Below, in pieces: positions 16,368-22,798 of a stretch of DNA of 26,757 nucleotides. Position 1 is the first letter of the stretch; each line of letters begins with the position of its first letter. The DNA is from JAVBOD01 sp031551045. GTDB lineage: Bacteria; Bacteroidota; Bacteroidia; Bacteroidales; UBA932. The stretch is from assembly GCA_031551045.1 (NCBI GenBank), contig JAVBOD010000062.1, positions 1-26,757 of the forward strand. Direction: 5' to 3'. The position numbers were made by a program, and so were the translations under genes. The notes beneath the pieces are model-generated. The model was not told where the DNA came from and searched no databases. It saw nothing but the letters and a program-made list of their open reading frames with translations.

Positions 16368-16754
16368 ATGAAAAAAGAAAATGCCTATCCCATTGCGCCG
16401 TTCAGCGTGCCTGTTAAACGCTATTGTCAAGTATTGGACTTGAAGGACGACCCTAATCTGATTAACGAATATGAATACTGGCACTCTCCGGAACACATTT
16501 GGCCGGAGATACCGCGCGGAATATGCGAAGTAGGTATTTTATCCATGGAGATTTACCGGTGGCGCAATCGATTGGTTATGATTGTGGAAACACCGCTTGA
16601 TTTTGACTGGGAACGTGCTTTTTCGCGCTTGGCAGGATTGGAACGCCAGCCCGAATGGGAAGCATTTGTTGCGAAATATCAACTTGCCGGTGAAAACGCT
16701 TCTTCTGCCGAAAAATGGCAATTGATGAAACGTATTTTTACATTGAACGGATAA
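16368..16754 (+). CDS. L-rhamnose mutarotase-like protein
   Basis: 128-residue cytoplasmic protein of the RhaM / L-fucose mutarotase-like family, small dimeric ferredoxin-fold enzymes that interconvert sugar anomers. Visible family features: YCQVLDLKDDP near residue 19, EYEYWHSPEHIWPEI with the conserved His39 and the WPE at 45-47, then GILSMEIYRWRNRLVMIVE, and the C-terminal W-x-x-F-V region. There are no rhamnose or fucose catabolism genes around it, so substrate is open. It has a longer N-terminal extension than the shortest members. It is followed by a CGCAAAG-type palindromic repeat rather than a standard terminator. Confidence 0.83.
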   Translation: MKKENAYPIAPFSVPVKRYCQVLDLKDDPNLINEYEYWHSPEHIWPEIPRGICEVGILSMEIYRWRNRLVMIVETPLDFDWERAFSRLAGLERQPEWEAFVAKYQLAGENASSAEKWQLMKRIFTLNG

Positions 16755-16785
16755 CCATAAAGGAGAGGTGCAAAAAGTATTTTTG

Positions 16786-16860
16786 AACGCAAAGAACGCT
16801 GAAAAAGCGCAAAGGCCGCAAAGTTTAAAATCTTCGCGGAAACTCTTTGCGCCTTTGCGG
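16786..16860. repeat. CGCAAAG palindromic repeat between convergent genes
   Basis: Several GCAAAG units occur on the plus strand (16789-16794, from 16809, and from 16818), and CTTTGCG and CCTTTGCG face them at 16845-16859. CGCAAAGG (16808-16815) pairs with CCTTTGCG (16852-16859), and CGCAAAG (16817-16823) with CTTTGCG (16845-16851), with one bulged C. Similar GCAAAG arrays are common intergenic repeats in Bacteroidota and other phyla. It sits between the convergent mutarotase-like gene and the minus-strand gene ending at 16906 and could act as a two-way terminator. Confidence 0.6.
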
Positions 16861-16905
16861 TTAGTGTATTACTGGCTTTTTGAACAGCCTCTTTATTTTT
16901 ATGTT

Positions 16906-17427
16906 CTAAATAGCTAAAGCCTTACATAATCCTTTTGCTTGTTCGCCATGAAAAAACAAGGTATCGGTAATACTTTGATATTCATAAGGAACAAACTGCT
17001 GCAACTGTGCGGCCACAAAATTTTTATTGCTTTCTACATAAACGTTGAGGGCTAAAGCAGTATTCGAACTCTCTTTTATAGCATAATTCTGCTTGATGTG
17101 TCCATGCACTAAACAATTAAGAAGATAATCCTTGTCTTCTAAATTATAGAAAGCTTTTTTCTGTTTTACCGGCTTTCCGGTCACCGTATATTGGTATTGG
17201 GGCGCCTTTACTAATTTTACCACGCCGAGACAAATGATCATGAGTCCGATAAAAGGCTTAATGACCCAATGTAGCTTTGCCGAAACGGTTTCGGGCAAAG
17301 GCAATAATAGAACAGCAATACCGGCCAGTAATATTACCAGGGGGATGATGATATATCGTTTTTTTATAATTTTATTTTCTGATGATTTTGTAATAAACGT
17401 TTCCTGAATAGGAGAATAATTTTCCAT
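16906..17427 (-). CDS. unrecognised two-helix membrane protein
   Basis: 173 residues, not recognised. A hydrophilic N-terminus with a basic cluster (KIIKKRY) precedes two hydrophobic helices at about residues 24-43 and 55-73 joined by a short loop. The C-terminal 100 residues are soluble and look alpha/beta (YNLEDKDYLLNCLVHGHI, LNVYVESNKNFVAAQLQQF, YEYQSITDTLFFHGEQA). By the positive-inside rule both ends should be cytoplasmic. The gene ends next to the CGCAAAG repeat and lies 130 nt downstream of another unrecognised small gene on the same strand; the two might be cotranscribed. Reading-frame length and A-rich upstream sequence support a real gene. Confidence 0.65.
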   Translation of the reverse strand: MENYSPIQETFITKSSENKIIKKRYIIIPLVILLAGIAVLLLPLPETVSAKLHWVIKPFIGLMIICLGVVKLVKAPQYQYTVTGKPVKQKKAFYNLEDKDYLLNCLVHGHIKQNYAIKESSNTALALNVYVESNKNFVAAQLQQFVPYEYQSITDTLFFHGEQAKGLCKALAI

Positions 17428-17508
17428 ATTTTTTATTTTAAAAGATTAAACATAAGTAAATGCACTCTATAATAATAGTGTGCTCCTTACTATAAATTAC
17501 CAATCTAC

Positions 17509-17528
17509 CAATGGCAATAAAGCCATTG
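17509..17528. repeat. small perfect hairpin between the two unrecognised genes
   Basis: CAATGGC (17509-17515) pairs with GCCATTG (17522-17528). On the minus strand it is preceded by a second small TTGAT/ATCAA hairpin with a T-loop. It lies about 30 nt past the end of the 17558-17932 gene and might attenuate or end that transcript, though no T-run follows the stem. Confidence 0.3.
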
Positions 17529-17557
17529 ATAAAAAATCAATATAAAAAAAGGGAAAT

Positions 17558-17932
17558 TTAAATACGCAGCTTACGCAACGTGATGAGATAATAGCCGGCA
17601 TCGTGTTCGGCCGGCACATATAGCGGCAACAAGCTTGTGAGGGCTTCTTCCCCGGGAAGAGGCGATTTAATCGAAACCGCCAGCGGACGGCCGATTTTTA
17701 CGATTAAGCGCGACAATTCCTGAAAATTAGTTATAATCGTCCCCGATTGTATCGCTGCAAAGGGCGTATCCCAAAGATTTTTTAAAGAAGAAACTTCTTG
17801 CGCATTCAAAAAAGTGGTAATAGGAGAGTCCTGTGAGAGTAGTACATATTTACTCACTTCGTGTTCTCCGACGAAGAAGTAGGCCAAAACAGCCAGCGAG
17901 CAAATTTTTAAATATGTAGATACTTTTCTCAT
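17558..17932 (-). CDS. unrecognised small exported or membrane-anchored protein
   Basis: 124 residues when started at the ATG at 17932, which gives a basic N-terminus and one hydrophobic segment (STYLKICSLAVLAYFFVG, about residues 5-22) acting as a signal peptide or anchor. The remaining 100 residues are soluble and contain no motif that I recognise; the end is basic (LITLRKLRI). The longer frame adds 17 residues that spoil the signal and is not preferred. It lies upstream of the 16906-17427 gene in the same direction and is divergent from the membrane-protein gene at 18228, with about 300 nt between them. Confidence 0.55.
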   Translation of the reverse strand: MRKVSTYLKICSLAVLAYFFVGEHEVSKYVLLSQDSPITTFLNAQEVSSLKNLWDTPFAAIQSGTIITNFQELSRLIVKIGRPLAVSIKSPLPGEEALTSLLPLYVPAEHDAGYYLITLRKLRI

Positions 17933-18133
17933 AGCAACAGTTCCTGTTATACTTATGCAAATACCATTCCTGATAATAAGCAAAGGTAAGCAAAATAAAC
18001 AGGCCGGTACGGCATGGAAAAATTTTTAATAATTCGGAAGCGGTTTTAGCCGCATTTTAATCGGCTATAAGTCCGGCAGGGTAAAAAATATTTTATTGAT
18101 AATCAATCATATGTTTAATATCTATAAAATAAA

Positions 18134-18165
18134 TTTGGTTTATATCATAAACTTGTTTATATTTG
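18134..18165 (+). promoter_or_regulatory. promoter of the membrane-protein / winged-helix operon
   Basis: TTTG (18134-18137), 20 nt, then TATATTTG (18158-18165), an exact TAnnTTTG. The inferred start near 18171 is about 57 nt before the preferred ATG at 18228 and about 15 nt before the alternative at 18186. The AT-rich run before it (18080-18133) holds no gene. Confidence 0.68.
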
Positions 18166-18227
18166 CAGTGTAATTAAAATCTAAAATGTTGAATCTTGAA
18201 TCAGGAATTATTGAATTTAAAAAAAAT

Positions 18228-18875
18228 ATGGAACCGAAATTTACCGAACAACAGAGCTTAGCCCTCATCAGCGAGATGATAGAGCAGGCGAGGAATAACT
18301 TTCAACAAGGTGCAGGCAATGCTTTTATCTTAAATGGTTGTGCGGTGGCTTTCATCGCCTTGCTGACAATTGCGTTAGCATTTATTTTCCCAAACTCGAA
18401 TCAAGTATTCTGGGTTTGGTGTTTAATGGTACCGGTTTCGTTCATCGACCGGATGATGGACAAGCGGGTGGACAGAAACGCGATGGTGAAAACGCACATC
18501 GACAAAATTATTTCCACCACCTGGCGTGCCTTTGGAATTGCGGTCGGATTATTCCTGTTCGTTGTTTTCGGCTATTCTATTGCCGGAAGTAATCATGGCA
18601 TTGAAAATAGCTGGCGGCTGTGTGTCCTTATCACGCCCGTGATTATGATTATGGCGGGCACGGCGGAATTTATCACGGCTAAAGCCTGCCGTTTCAAACC
18701 TATTTTAACAGGAGCTTATATTATGTGGGGCGGCGCGTTAGCTTGTTTGGCCAATTACGCATTTTGTCATAAGTGGTCGGGCGTGGCAGGTTTTGTAATA
18801 TTAGCGGTATGTATGTTGCTGGCCTTTGCTGTCCCCGGTTACAAGTTGAATAAAATGGCCAAAGAAAATGTTTAA
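18228..18875 (+). CDS. multi-helix membrane protein cotranscribed with a winged-helix regulator
   Basis: 215 residues from the ATG at 18228 (MEPKFTEQQSLALI). An in-frame ATG at 18186 would add 14 residues; the later start is preferred because the FTEQQSLALISEMIEQA amphipathic helix is the usual opening of such proteins in this phylum as I recall them. About six hydrophobic segments follow, near residues 30-50, 56-70, 100-122, 130-150, 155-178 and 184-203, with a basic cytoplasmic loop FIDRMMDKRVDRNAM between the second and third. Function unknown. The end overlaps the start of the winged-helix gene by 8 nt, so translation is coupled. The pairing suggests that it senses a signal for, or is regulated by, the small DNA-binding protein. 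Confidence 0.75.
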   Translation: MEPKFTEQQSLALISEMIEQARNNFQQGAGNAFILNGCAVAFIALLTIALAFIFPNSNQVFWVWCLMVPVSFIDRMMDKRVDRNAMVKTHIDKIISTTWRAFGIAVGLFLFVVFGYSIAGSNHGIENSWRLCVLITPVIMIMAGTAEFITAKACRFKPILTGAYIMWGGALACLANYAFCHKWSGVAGFVILAVCMLLAFAVPGYKLNKMAKENV

Positions 18876-19152
18876 AGAATTAGACCCCTTGTTGCATTCG
18901 CAGTTGCGATTGGCCGTCATGTCGCTGCTGATTGGCGTGGCCGAAGCCGACTTTGTTTTTTTGAAAGAAAAGACGGGCGCCACGGCCGGCAACCTCAGTG
19001 TGCAAATCGACAAGTTGAACGAAGCGGGATATATCTCGGTCGAAAAAACATTTGCCGGAAAAATGCCGCGCACCATTTGCCGCATCACGCCCAAAGGCGT
19101 AAAAGCATTCGACGATTATGTGAAAGCGTTGAAAACGTACCTGAATAGCTAA
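18868..19152 (+). CDS. small winged-helix DNA-binding protein
   Basis: 94-residue protein of the stand-alone winged-helix type (MarR/ArsR-like fold). Visible: HSQLRLAVMSLL first helix, the recognition region DFVFLKEKTGATAGNLSVQIDKLNEAGYI, the wing VEKTFAGKMPRTICRITPKG, and a C-terminal dimerisation helix AFDDYVKALKTYL. It binds DNA as a dimer in characterised relatives, acting as a repressor or activator. The start codon lies inside the end of the upstream membrane-protein gene (8-nt overlap). Likely targets are its own operon or the nearby 2TM / receptor genes; this is inference. Confidence 0.87.
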   Translation: MFKELDPLLHSQLRLAVMSLLIGVAEADFVFLKEKTGATAGNLSVQIDKLNEAGYISVEKTFAGKMPRTICRITPKGVKAFDDYVKALKTYLNS

Positions 19153-19195
19153 AAGGGTGAAAAGAGGACAAAGCTTCAATGGTGAAAGGATTCAA

Positions 19196-19338
19196 TTGCC
19201 GTCTGCTTTAGCTGATGGATAAATAAGAACATTTTTTGCAGGACGCGCGAAGCAAAGGCTGTCCTTCGAAATAAAAGTTGTACTTCGCGCGTGATTATCG
19301 AAACTGTTTTTTCATCCGTCAGCTAAAGCAGACGGCAA
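19196..19338. repeat. 143-nt nested inverted repeat (MITE-like or structured RNA)
   Basis: 25-nt terminal arms at 19196-19220 and 19314-19338 are complementary in 24 positions, with one G-T pair. Nested inside, CGCGCGAAG (19244-19252) pairs perfectly with CTTCGCGCG (19283-19291). No reading frame of note lies within. It fills most of the 225-nt gap between the winged-helix gene and the 2TM gene. No target-site duplication is obvious at the ends. Confidence 0.75.
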
Positions 19339-19377
19339 ACGGCAGAACAAAAAAGCAATTTTTAAAAAAAATAAACA

Positions 19378-19650
19378 ATGGAAACAATCAACAACATCAG
19401 CCGCCGGAGAGCGGAAAAGCGTGTCGAAGAATTGCGCGGATTTTATGTGCACTGCATCGTATATGTCGCGGTAAACGGCTTATTATTGTGCCTGAACTAT
19501 TTTCAATCGCCCGGCCACTGGTGGTTTCAATGGCCGCTGTTGGGCTGGGGAATCGGCTTGGCCATGAACGGATTGAGCGTATGGAAAAACGGCCTGTTCG
19601 GCGAAGCATGGAAAGAACGCAAAGTGGAAGAACTGATGAGGAAAGGATAA
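19378..19650 (+). CDS. 2TM-domain membrane protein
   Basis: 90-residue protein of the 2TM family. A charged N-terminal helix (RRRAEKRVEELRGFYVH) leads to two transmembrane helices at about residues 24-42 and 50-68, with the family's N-Y-F loop and the second-helix opening WPLLGWGIGLAMNGL, then a charged tail EAWKERKVEELMRKG. In Bacteroidota this module occurs alone and fused to histidine kinases, so a role in signalling or membrane organisation is suspected but unproven. It starts 40 nt after the nested inverted repeat. No promoter box was identified, so it may be read through from the winged-helix operon. Confidence 0.85.
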   Translation: METINNISRRRAEKRVEELRGFYVHCIVYVAVNGLLLCLNYFQSPGHWWFQWPLLGWGIGLAMNGLSVWKNGLFGEAWKERKVEELMRKG

Positions 19651-19712
19651 TAATTTTTTTGCTCATGTGGTTTATATTGTAAACTAATTTATGATAATAA
19701 AATTGAAAAAAC

Positions 19713-19912
19713 AGGCTGAAAGCCTTGCGTATTATAGCACAGGGCATAGCGCAGCGACGCCCTGTGTTTTGGAACAGAAAAGAAATTTCGCGCGGGATTC
19801 CGCTGGTCTTTCAAAGGATAGTCTTTGTTTCGCGCGAATATTGCATGGCTTTCCTTGTCGTAGGGCATCGCTACGCTGTGCCCTACGCTATATGCTGCTG
19901 CCCCTTTGGGGC
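19713..19912. repeat. cluster of REP-like palindromes upstream of the TonB-dependent receptor
   Basis: Four palindromes occur within 200 nt: AGGCTgaaAGCCT (19713-19725); CACAGGGC / GCCCTGTG (19738-19745 and 19759-19766); CGTAGGGCA / TGCCCTACG (19859-19867 and 19879-19887); and GCCCCtttGGGGC (19900-19912). Between them TTTCGCGCG appears twice (19786-19794 and 19828-19836). The receptor reading frame runs through this region, but the translated residues look unlike a protein, so it is taken as repeat DNA rather than coding. Confidence 0.65.
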
Positions 19913-19939
19913 GGAAAAACCCGTTTGCGGTTAATTTTT

Positions 19940-22090
19940 ATGCTATTATTACTTTTCAGTGTGAACCTCCATGCCCAAACCCGCCTCGCAGGCGAAGTGC
20001 TCGATAAAACGAACGTCCCCGTGCCCGGCGCCTTGGTCGATTTCGGCAACGGACGGCAACGTGTAGTAACCGGCGACGACGGAAAATTTACGCTGACTTA
20101 TTCCGACAGCTTGAAAAACCACCCGCTCCGCATTTCGGCTTATGCTTATAAAACCAAGACAATGGTCGTAAACAAAGGACAGGAATACGTCCGCGTGGTA
20201 TTGCTCGACAGCGCTATTAGCCTGCGAAGCGTCACGGTGTCGGCCTCGAAGCACGGTCGGTTCAGCGACTACTCGGCGCAAACGGTGCAACTGTCGTCGT
20301 TCGACATTGTGACCAATCCGGCGGCGATGGCCGATATTATTGCGAACATGCGCGTGCTGCCCGGCGTACAAACCAACGACAACGACGGCCGGCTGATTAT
20401 CCAAGGCGGCAGTCCCGACGAGTCGAAGTATTACATCAACGAATTGATGGTGGCGAATCCCTACACGCTGTCGTCGAAAAATTCCGGCGTGCGCAGCCGG
20501 TTTTCCTCGGATTTATTTGAAGGCATCGTTCTGCAATCGGGTGGATTCAATGCCGAGTTCGGACAAGCGTTATCGGGTATTGTAAATCTCAATACGAAAG
20601 AAAAAGAAAAGATGGAAGCCAAAACCGATATCGCGCTTTCTTCGGTATTTGCAGGCGTTACGCACATCGGGCAAGGTGCGTCGTATGCTTACCGCGCCGA
20701 TTTACAGTATAGCAATATCGGTGTTTACAATCGATTATTTCCCGACGATTACGACTGGCGCAAACCGTATCAGCAAATAAGCGCCGACTTTTTCCTGACA
20801 AAGGAATTTTCAACTAAAATTAAAATGACGGCGCAGGTAAACGCGAGTAGCGCTGGTGGCGAATATTCGTACTACAACGTGGACAGCGTATATTTTACAA
20901 ACAACATGCAAGAACAATACCTTTATGCGCAAGTAAATTTGTATCATGCGTTCAATTCGCATTTCAACTTAAGTGTGGCAAGCAATGTGATTTTCGATAA
21001 ATTATCTGCCACCGAAGTACGTTATCAAGGCGATGAAATAGAAACTGCGGGCGCGTGGAATCATAACAAAATCAACTTGCAATACAGCAACGGAAAACTC
21101 ACGAACCGCACGGGCGTGGAGTTTATCTGCAATCCGTTCGACGAAACATACTTATTAGATTTGACAAATTTTGGAAATTTGTCAAATCTCTCTTTCAACG
21201 CTGAAATCAATAACAATTTGTGGAGCGTATATAACGATACGAAAATTTTCATCGGGCGGAACTTCACGATGAGCGCGGGTTTTCGGGGCGAATATTCCAC
21301 CTATTTAAAACAATTCAACTTCGCGCCGCGTTTTTATGCAGGCTACCGGTGGAATAAGTCAACTATCCTGTCGGCGTCGGTGGGCAACTATTTTCAATTG
21401 CCCGACATCAGTTATTTGGCGATGAGCAACGGCCTCGATTTTACATCGGCCACGAAGGGCACGCTTTCGTACAGTTATGTAAAGCGCAACGAAAAATTTC
21501 AGGCGGATGTGTATTACAAAAAATATAAAGATGTAGTGACATACGAACAAGGGCAATATACGCCTGAAAAGCTGGCCAACGGCGGCGCGGGATACGGTTA
21601 TGGCGCCGATGTTTTCTGGAAAAGTCATTTCAAACGGGTGGAATATTGGCTAACCTATTCGTTCAATCAAACGGAGAAGCGCTATGCGTATTTTACCGAG
21701 GAAGTCGCGCCAAGCTATCTATCGCAACATTCGTTCAACATCACCTTGAAATATTGGGTAGCGCCGTTGAAATCGTTAATCGGAGCGGCTTACAATATAG
21801 CTTCGGGCGCGCCGTATTACAGCGATTCGACGCCTTACGAAAAATTGGGCGACACGCCGTTGCGCAACCGCTTGGATGTGTCGTGGTCGTTTCTTCCGAA
21901 ACAGTGGATAATCGTGCATTTCGGCTGCACCAATGTGTTGGGTTATCGCAACGTGTACGGCTACGAGTATTCGAAGTTAACGCCGGGTTTGCGCAAAGCC
22001 GTTACCAGCCCCGACAAACGGTTTTTGTTCGTAGGCCTGTTCATCACATTCAGTCATAATAAACAATTGAATCAGTTGAAAAATTTGTAA
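19940..22090 (+). CDS. TonB-dependent outer-membrane receptor
   Basis: 716 residues from the ATG at 19940 (LLLLFSVNLHAQ signal core). A TTG five codons earlier (19925) would add an Arg to the signal peptide and is a real alternative. Order: a carboxypeptidase-D-like domain at about 15-95 (RLAGEVLDKTNVPVPGALV), the plug at about 100-210 (ITNMR-type ADIIANMRVLPGVQ, LIIQGGSPDESKYYINE, FNAEFGQALSGIVNL), then a 22-strand-type barrel ending in FVGLFITF. It is far shorter than SusC-type receptors and no SusD follows, so it probably takes a small ligand such as a metal complex or vitamin. A perfect 33-nt palindrome lies in frame at codons 406-417. The next gene encodes a secreted DUF2141 protein. Confidence 0.9.
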   Translation: MLLLLFSVNLHAQTRLAGEVLDKTNVPVPGALVDFGNGRQRVVTGDDGKFTLTYSDSLKNHPLRISAYAYKTKTMVVNKGQEYVRVVLLDSAISLRSVTVSASKHGRFSDYSAQTVQLSSFDIVTNPAAMADIIANMRVLPGVQTNDNDGRLIIQGGSPDESKYYINELMVANPYTLSSKNSGVRSRFSSDLFEGIVLQSGGFNAEFGQALSGIVNLNTKEKEKMEAKTDIALSSVFAGVTHIGQGASYAYRADLQYSNIGVYNRLFPDDYDWRKPYQQISADFFLTKEFSTKIKMTAQVNASSAGGEYSYYNVDSVYFTNNMQEQYLYAQVNLYHAFNSHFNLSVASNVIFDKLSATEVRYQGDEIETAGAWNHNKINLQYSNGKLTNRTGVEFICNPFDETYLLDLTNFGNLSNLSFNAEINNNLWSVYNDTKIFIGRNFTMSAGFRGEYSTYLKQFNFAPRFYAGYRWNKSTILSASVGNYFQLPDISYLAMSNGLDFTSATKGTLSYSYVKRNEKFQADVYYKKYKDVVTYEQGQYTPEKLANGGAGYGYGADVFWKSHFKRVEYWLTYSFNQTEKRYAYFTEEVAPSYLSQHSFNITLKYWVAPLKSLIGAAYNIASGAPYYSDSTPYEKLGDTPLRNRLDVSWSFLPKQWIIVHFGCTNVLGYRNVYGYEYSKLTPGLRKAVTSPDKRFLFVGLFITFSHNKQLNQLKNL
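21157..21189. repeat. perfect palindrome inside the receptor gene
   Basis: The 15-nt arm AGATTTGACAAATTT is followed by a 3-nt loop (TGG) and its exact complement AAATTTGTCAAATCT. Total length is 33 nt, a multiple of three, read in frame as about 11 residues centred on LTNFGNLSN. This looks like a dispersed palindromic repeat that entered the coding sequence without shifting the frame. Confidence 0.8.
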
Positions 22091-22091
22091 C

Positions 22092-22240
22092 AGCCCCTAA
22101 CCCCCCAAAGGGGGAGTAAAGACACGAGAAAGCATTGTGATTGCGAGCAAAGCGAAGCAGTCTTAACAAAAAGAGAGAAACATAAAATCAAATATTAACT
22201 TGCCTTTCAAAAGTCCCCTTTTGGGGGATTTAGGGGGCCT
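22092..22240. repeat. inverted pair of C-rich palindromic repeats between receptor and DUF2141 genes
   Basis: Copy 1 at 22092-22120 contains CCCCCCAAAGGGGG. Copy 2 at 22209-22240 is its near-complement, containing CCCCTTTTGGGGG followed by TTTAGGGGG. Each is itself a hairpin. Between them GATTGC (22139-22144) and GCAGTC (22157-22162) form another stem around GAGCAAAGCGAA, a type of repeat known from many bacterial genomes. The DUF2141 start lies 14 nt after copy 2. Confidence 0.7.
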
Positions 22241-22253
22241 AAACACAATCATT

Positions 22254-22658
22254 ATGAAAAAAATTATTTTAGCAGCAACATTATTGTTTGCAACAGTTGC
22301 GCTTAGCGCACAACACAAACTTACCATTCAAGTGGATGGAATTGAAAAAATGAAAGGCCGGTTATTTGTAGCCCTGTATGACGAAGCGAACTTTATGAAA
22401 AAGCCCGTGTACTGGAAAATCGCTAAAGTCGATACGCAGGAAATGACGGTGACTATTGACAGCGTGGCCGCCGGAAGCTATGCCGTTTCGATGTTTCAGG
22501 ATGTAAACGACAATAATAAATTAGACATGGGTTCCTTCGGCCCCTCGGAACCGTGGGCTTTCAGCAACAACGCCAAAGGACAGTACGGCCCGCCGGCGTT
22601 CAAAGATTGCCTGTTTAAAATGGACGAAGATGTGACGATATATATCACCTTGCAATAG
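22254..22658 (+). CDS. secreted DUF2141 protein
   Basis: 134 residues. The start is the ATG at 22254, which opens a clear signal peptide (KKIILAATLLFATVALSA); the 18-codon extension upstream reads through repeat DNA. The mature part shows the DUF2141 pattern: KLTIQVDGI with MKGRLFVALYDEANF, the GSYAVSMFQDVNDNNKLDMG turn, and PWAFSNNAKGQYGPPAF. The family adopts a small beta-sandwich and is often found beside TonB-dependent receptors, but no biochemical role is established. The repeated Asp/Asn in DVNDNNKLD resembles a calcium-binding loop; this is inference. It probably shares the receptor's transcript, with repeat DNA between the two. Confidence 0.87.
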   Translation: MKKIILAATLLFATVALSAQHKLTIQVDGIEKMKGRLFVALYDEANFMKKPVYWKIAKVDTQEMTVTIDSVAAGSYAVSMFQDVNDNNKLDMGSFGPSEPWAFSNNAKGQYGPPAFKDCLFKMDEDVTIYITLQ

Positions 22659-22720
22659 CACTATACTTGTAGCGAAACACGTTTTGAATTTAATAATGCG
22701 TAAAAGTGTTAATTCTTTTT

Positions 22721-22728
22721 TACTTTTG
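22721..22728 (+). promoter_or_regulatory. candidate -7 box of the helical-repeat protein gene
   Basis: TACTTTTG is an exact TAnnTTTG and lies about 70 nt before the ATG at 22799. No TTTG is present at the usual -33 distance. Confidence 0.4.
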
Positions 22729-22798
22729 TAAAGTATATCCGCATCGCTGATTGTTTCTATTGGCTTTCAGTTTATCGATATAGTCAAAAAAAACATGT

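Noticed and set aside
19153..19377. CRISPR-like or tandem repeat array
   Set aside because: The repeats are inverted and nested, not regularly spaced direct repeats, and no cas gene is present.
19278..19682. 134-residue plus-strand frame overlapping the 2TM gene
   Set aside because: It overlaps the inverted repeat and the well-supported 2TM protein in another frame and has no family features.
19691..19939. 83-codon N-terminal extension of the receptor frame
   Set aside because: It translates REP-like palindromes, has no signal peptide at its start, and a signal core follows the ATG at 19940.
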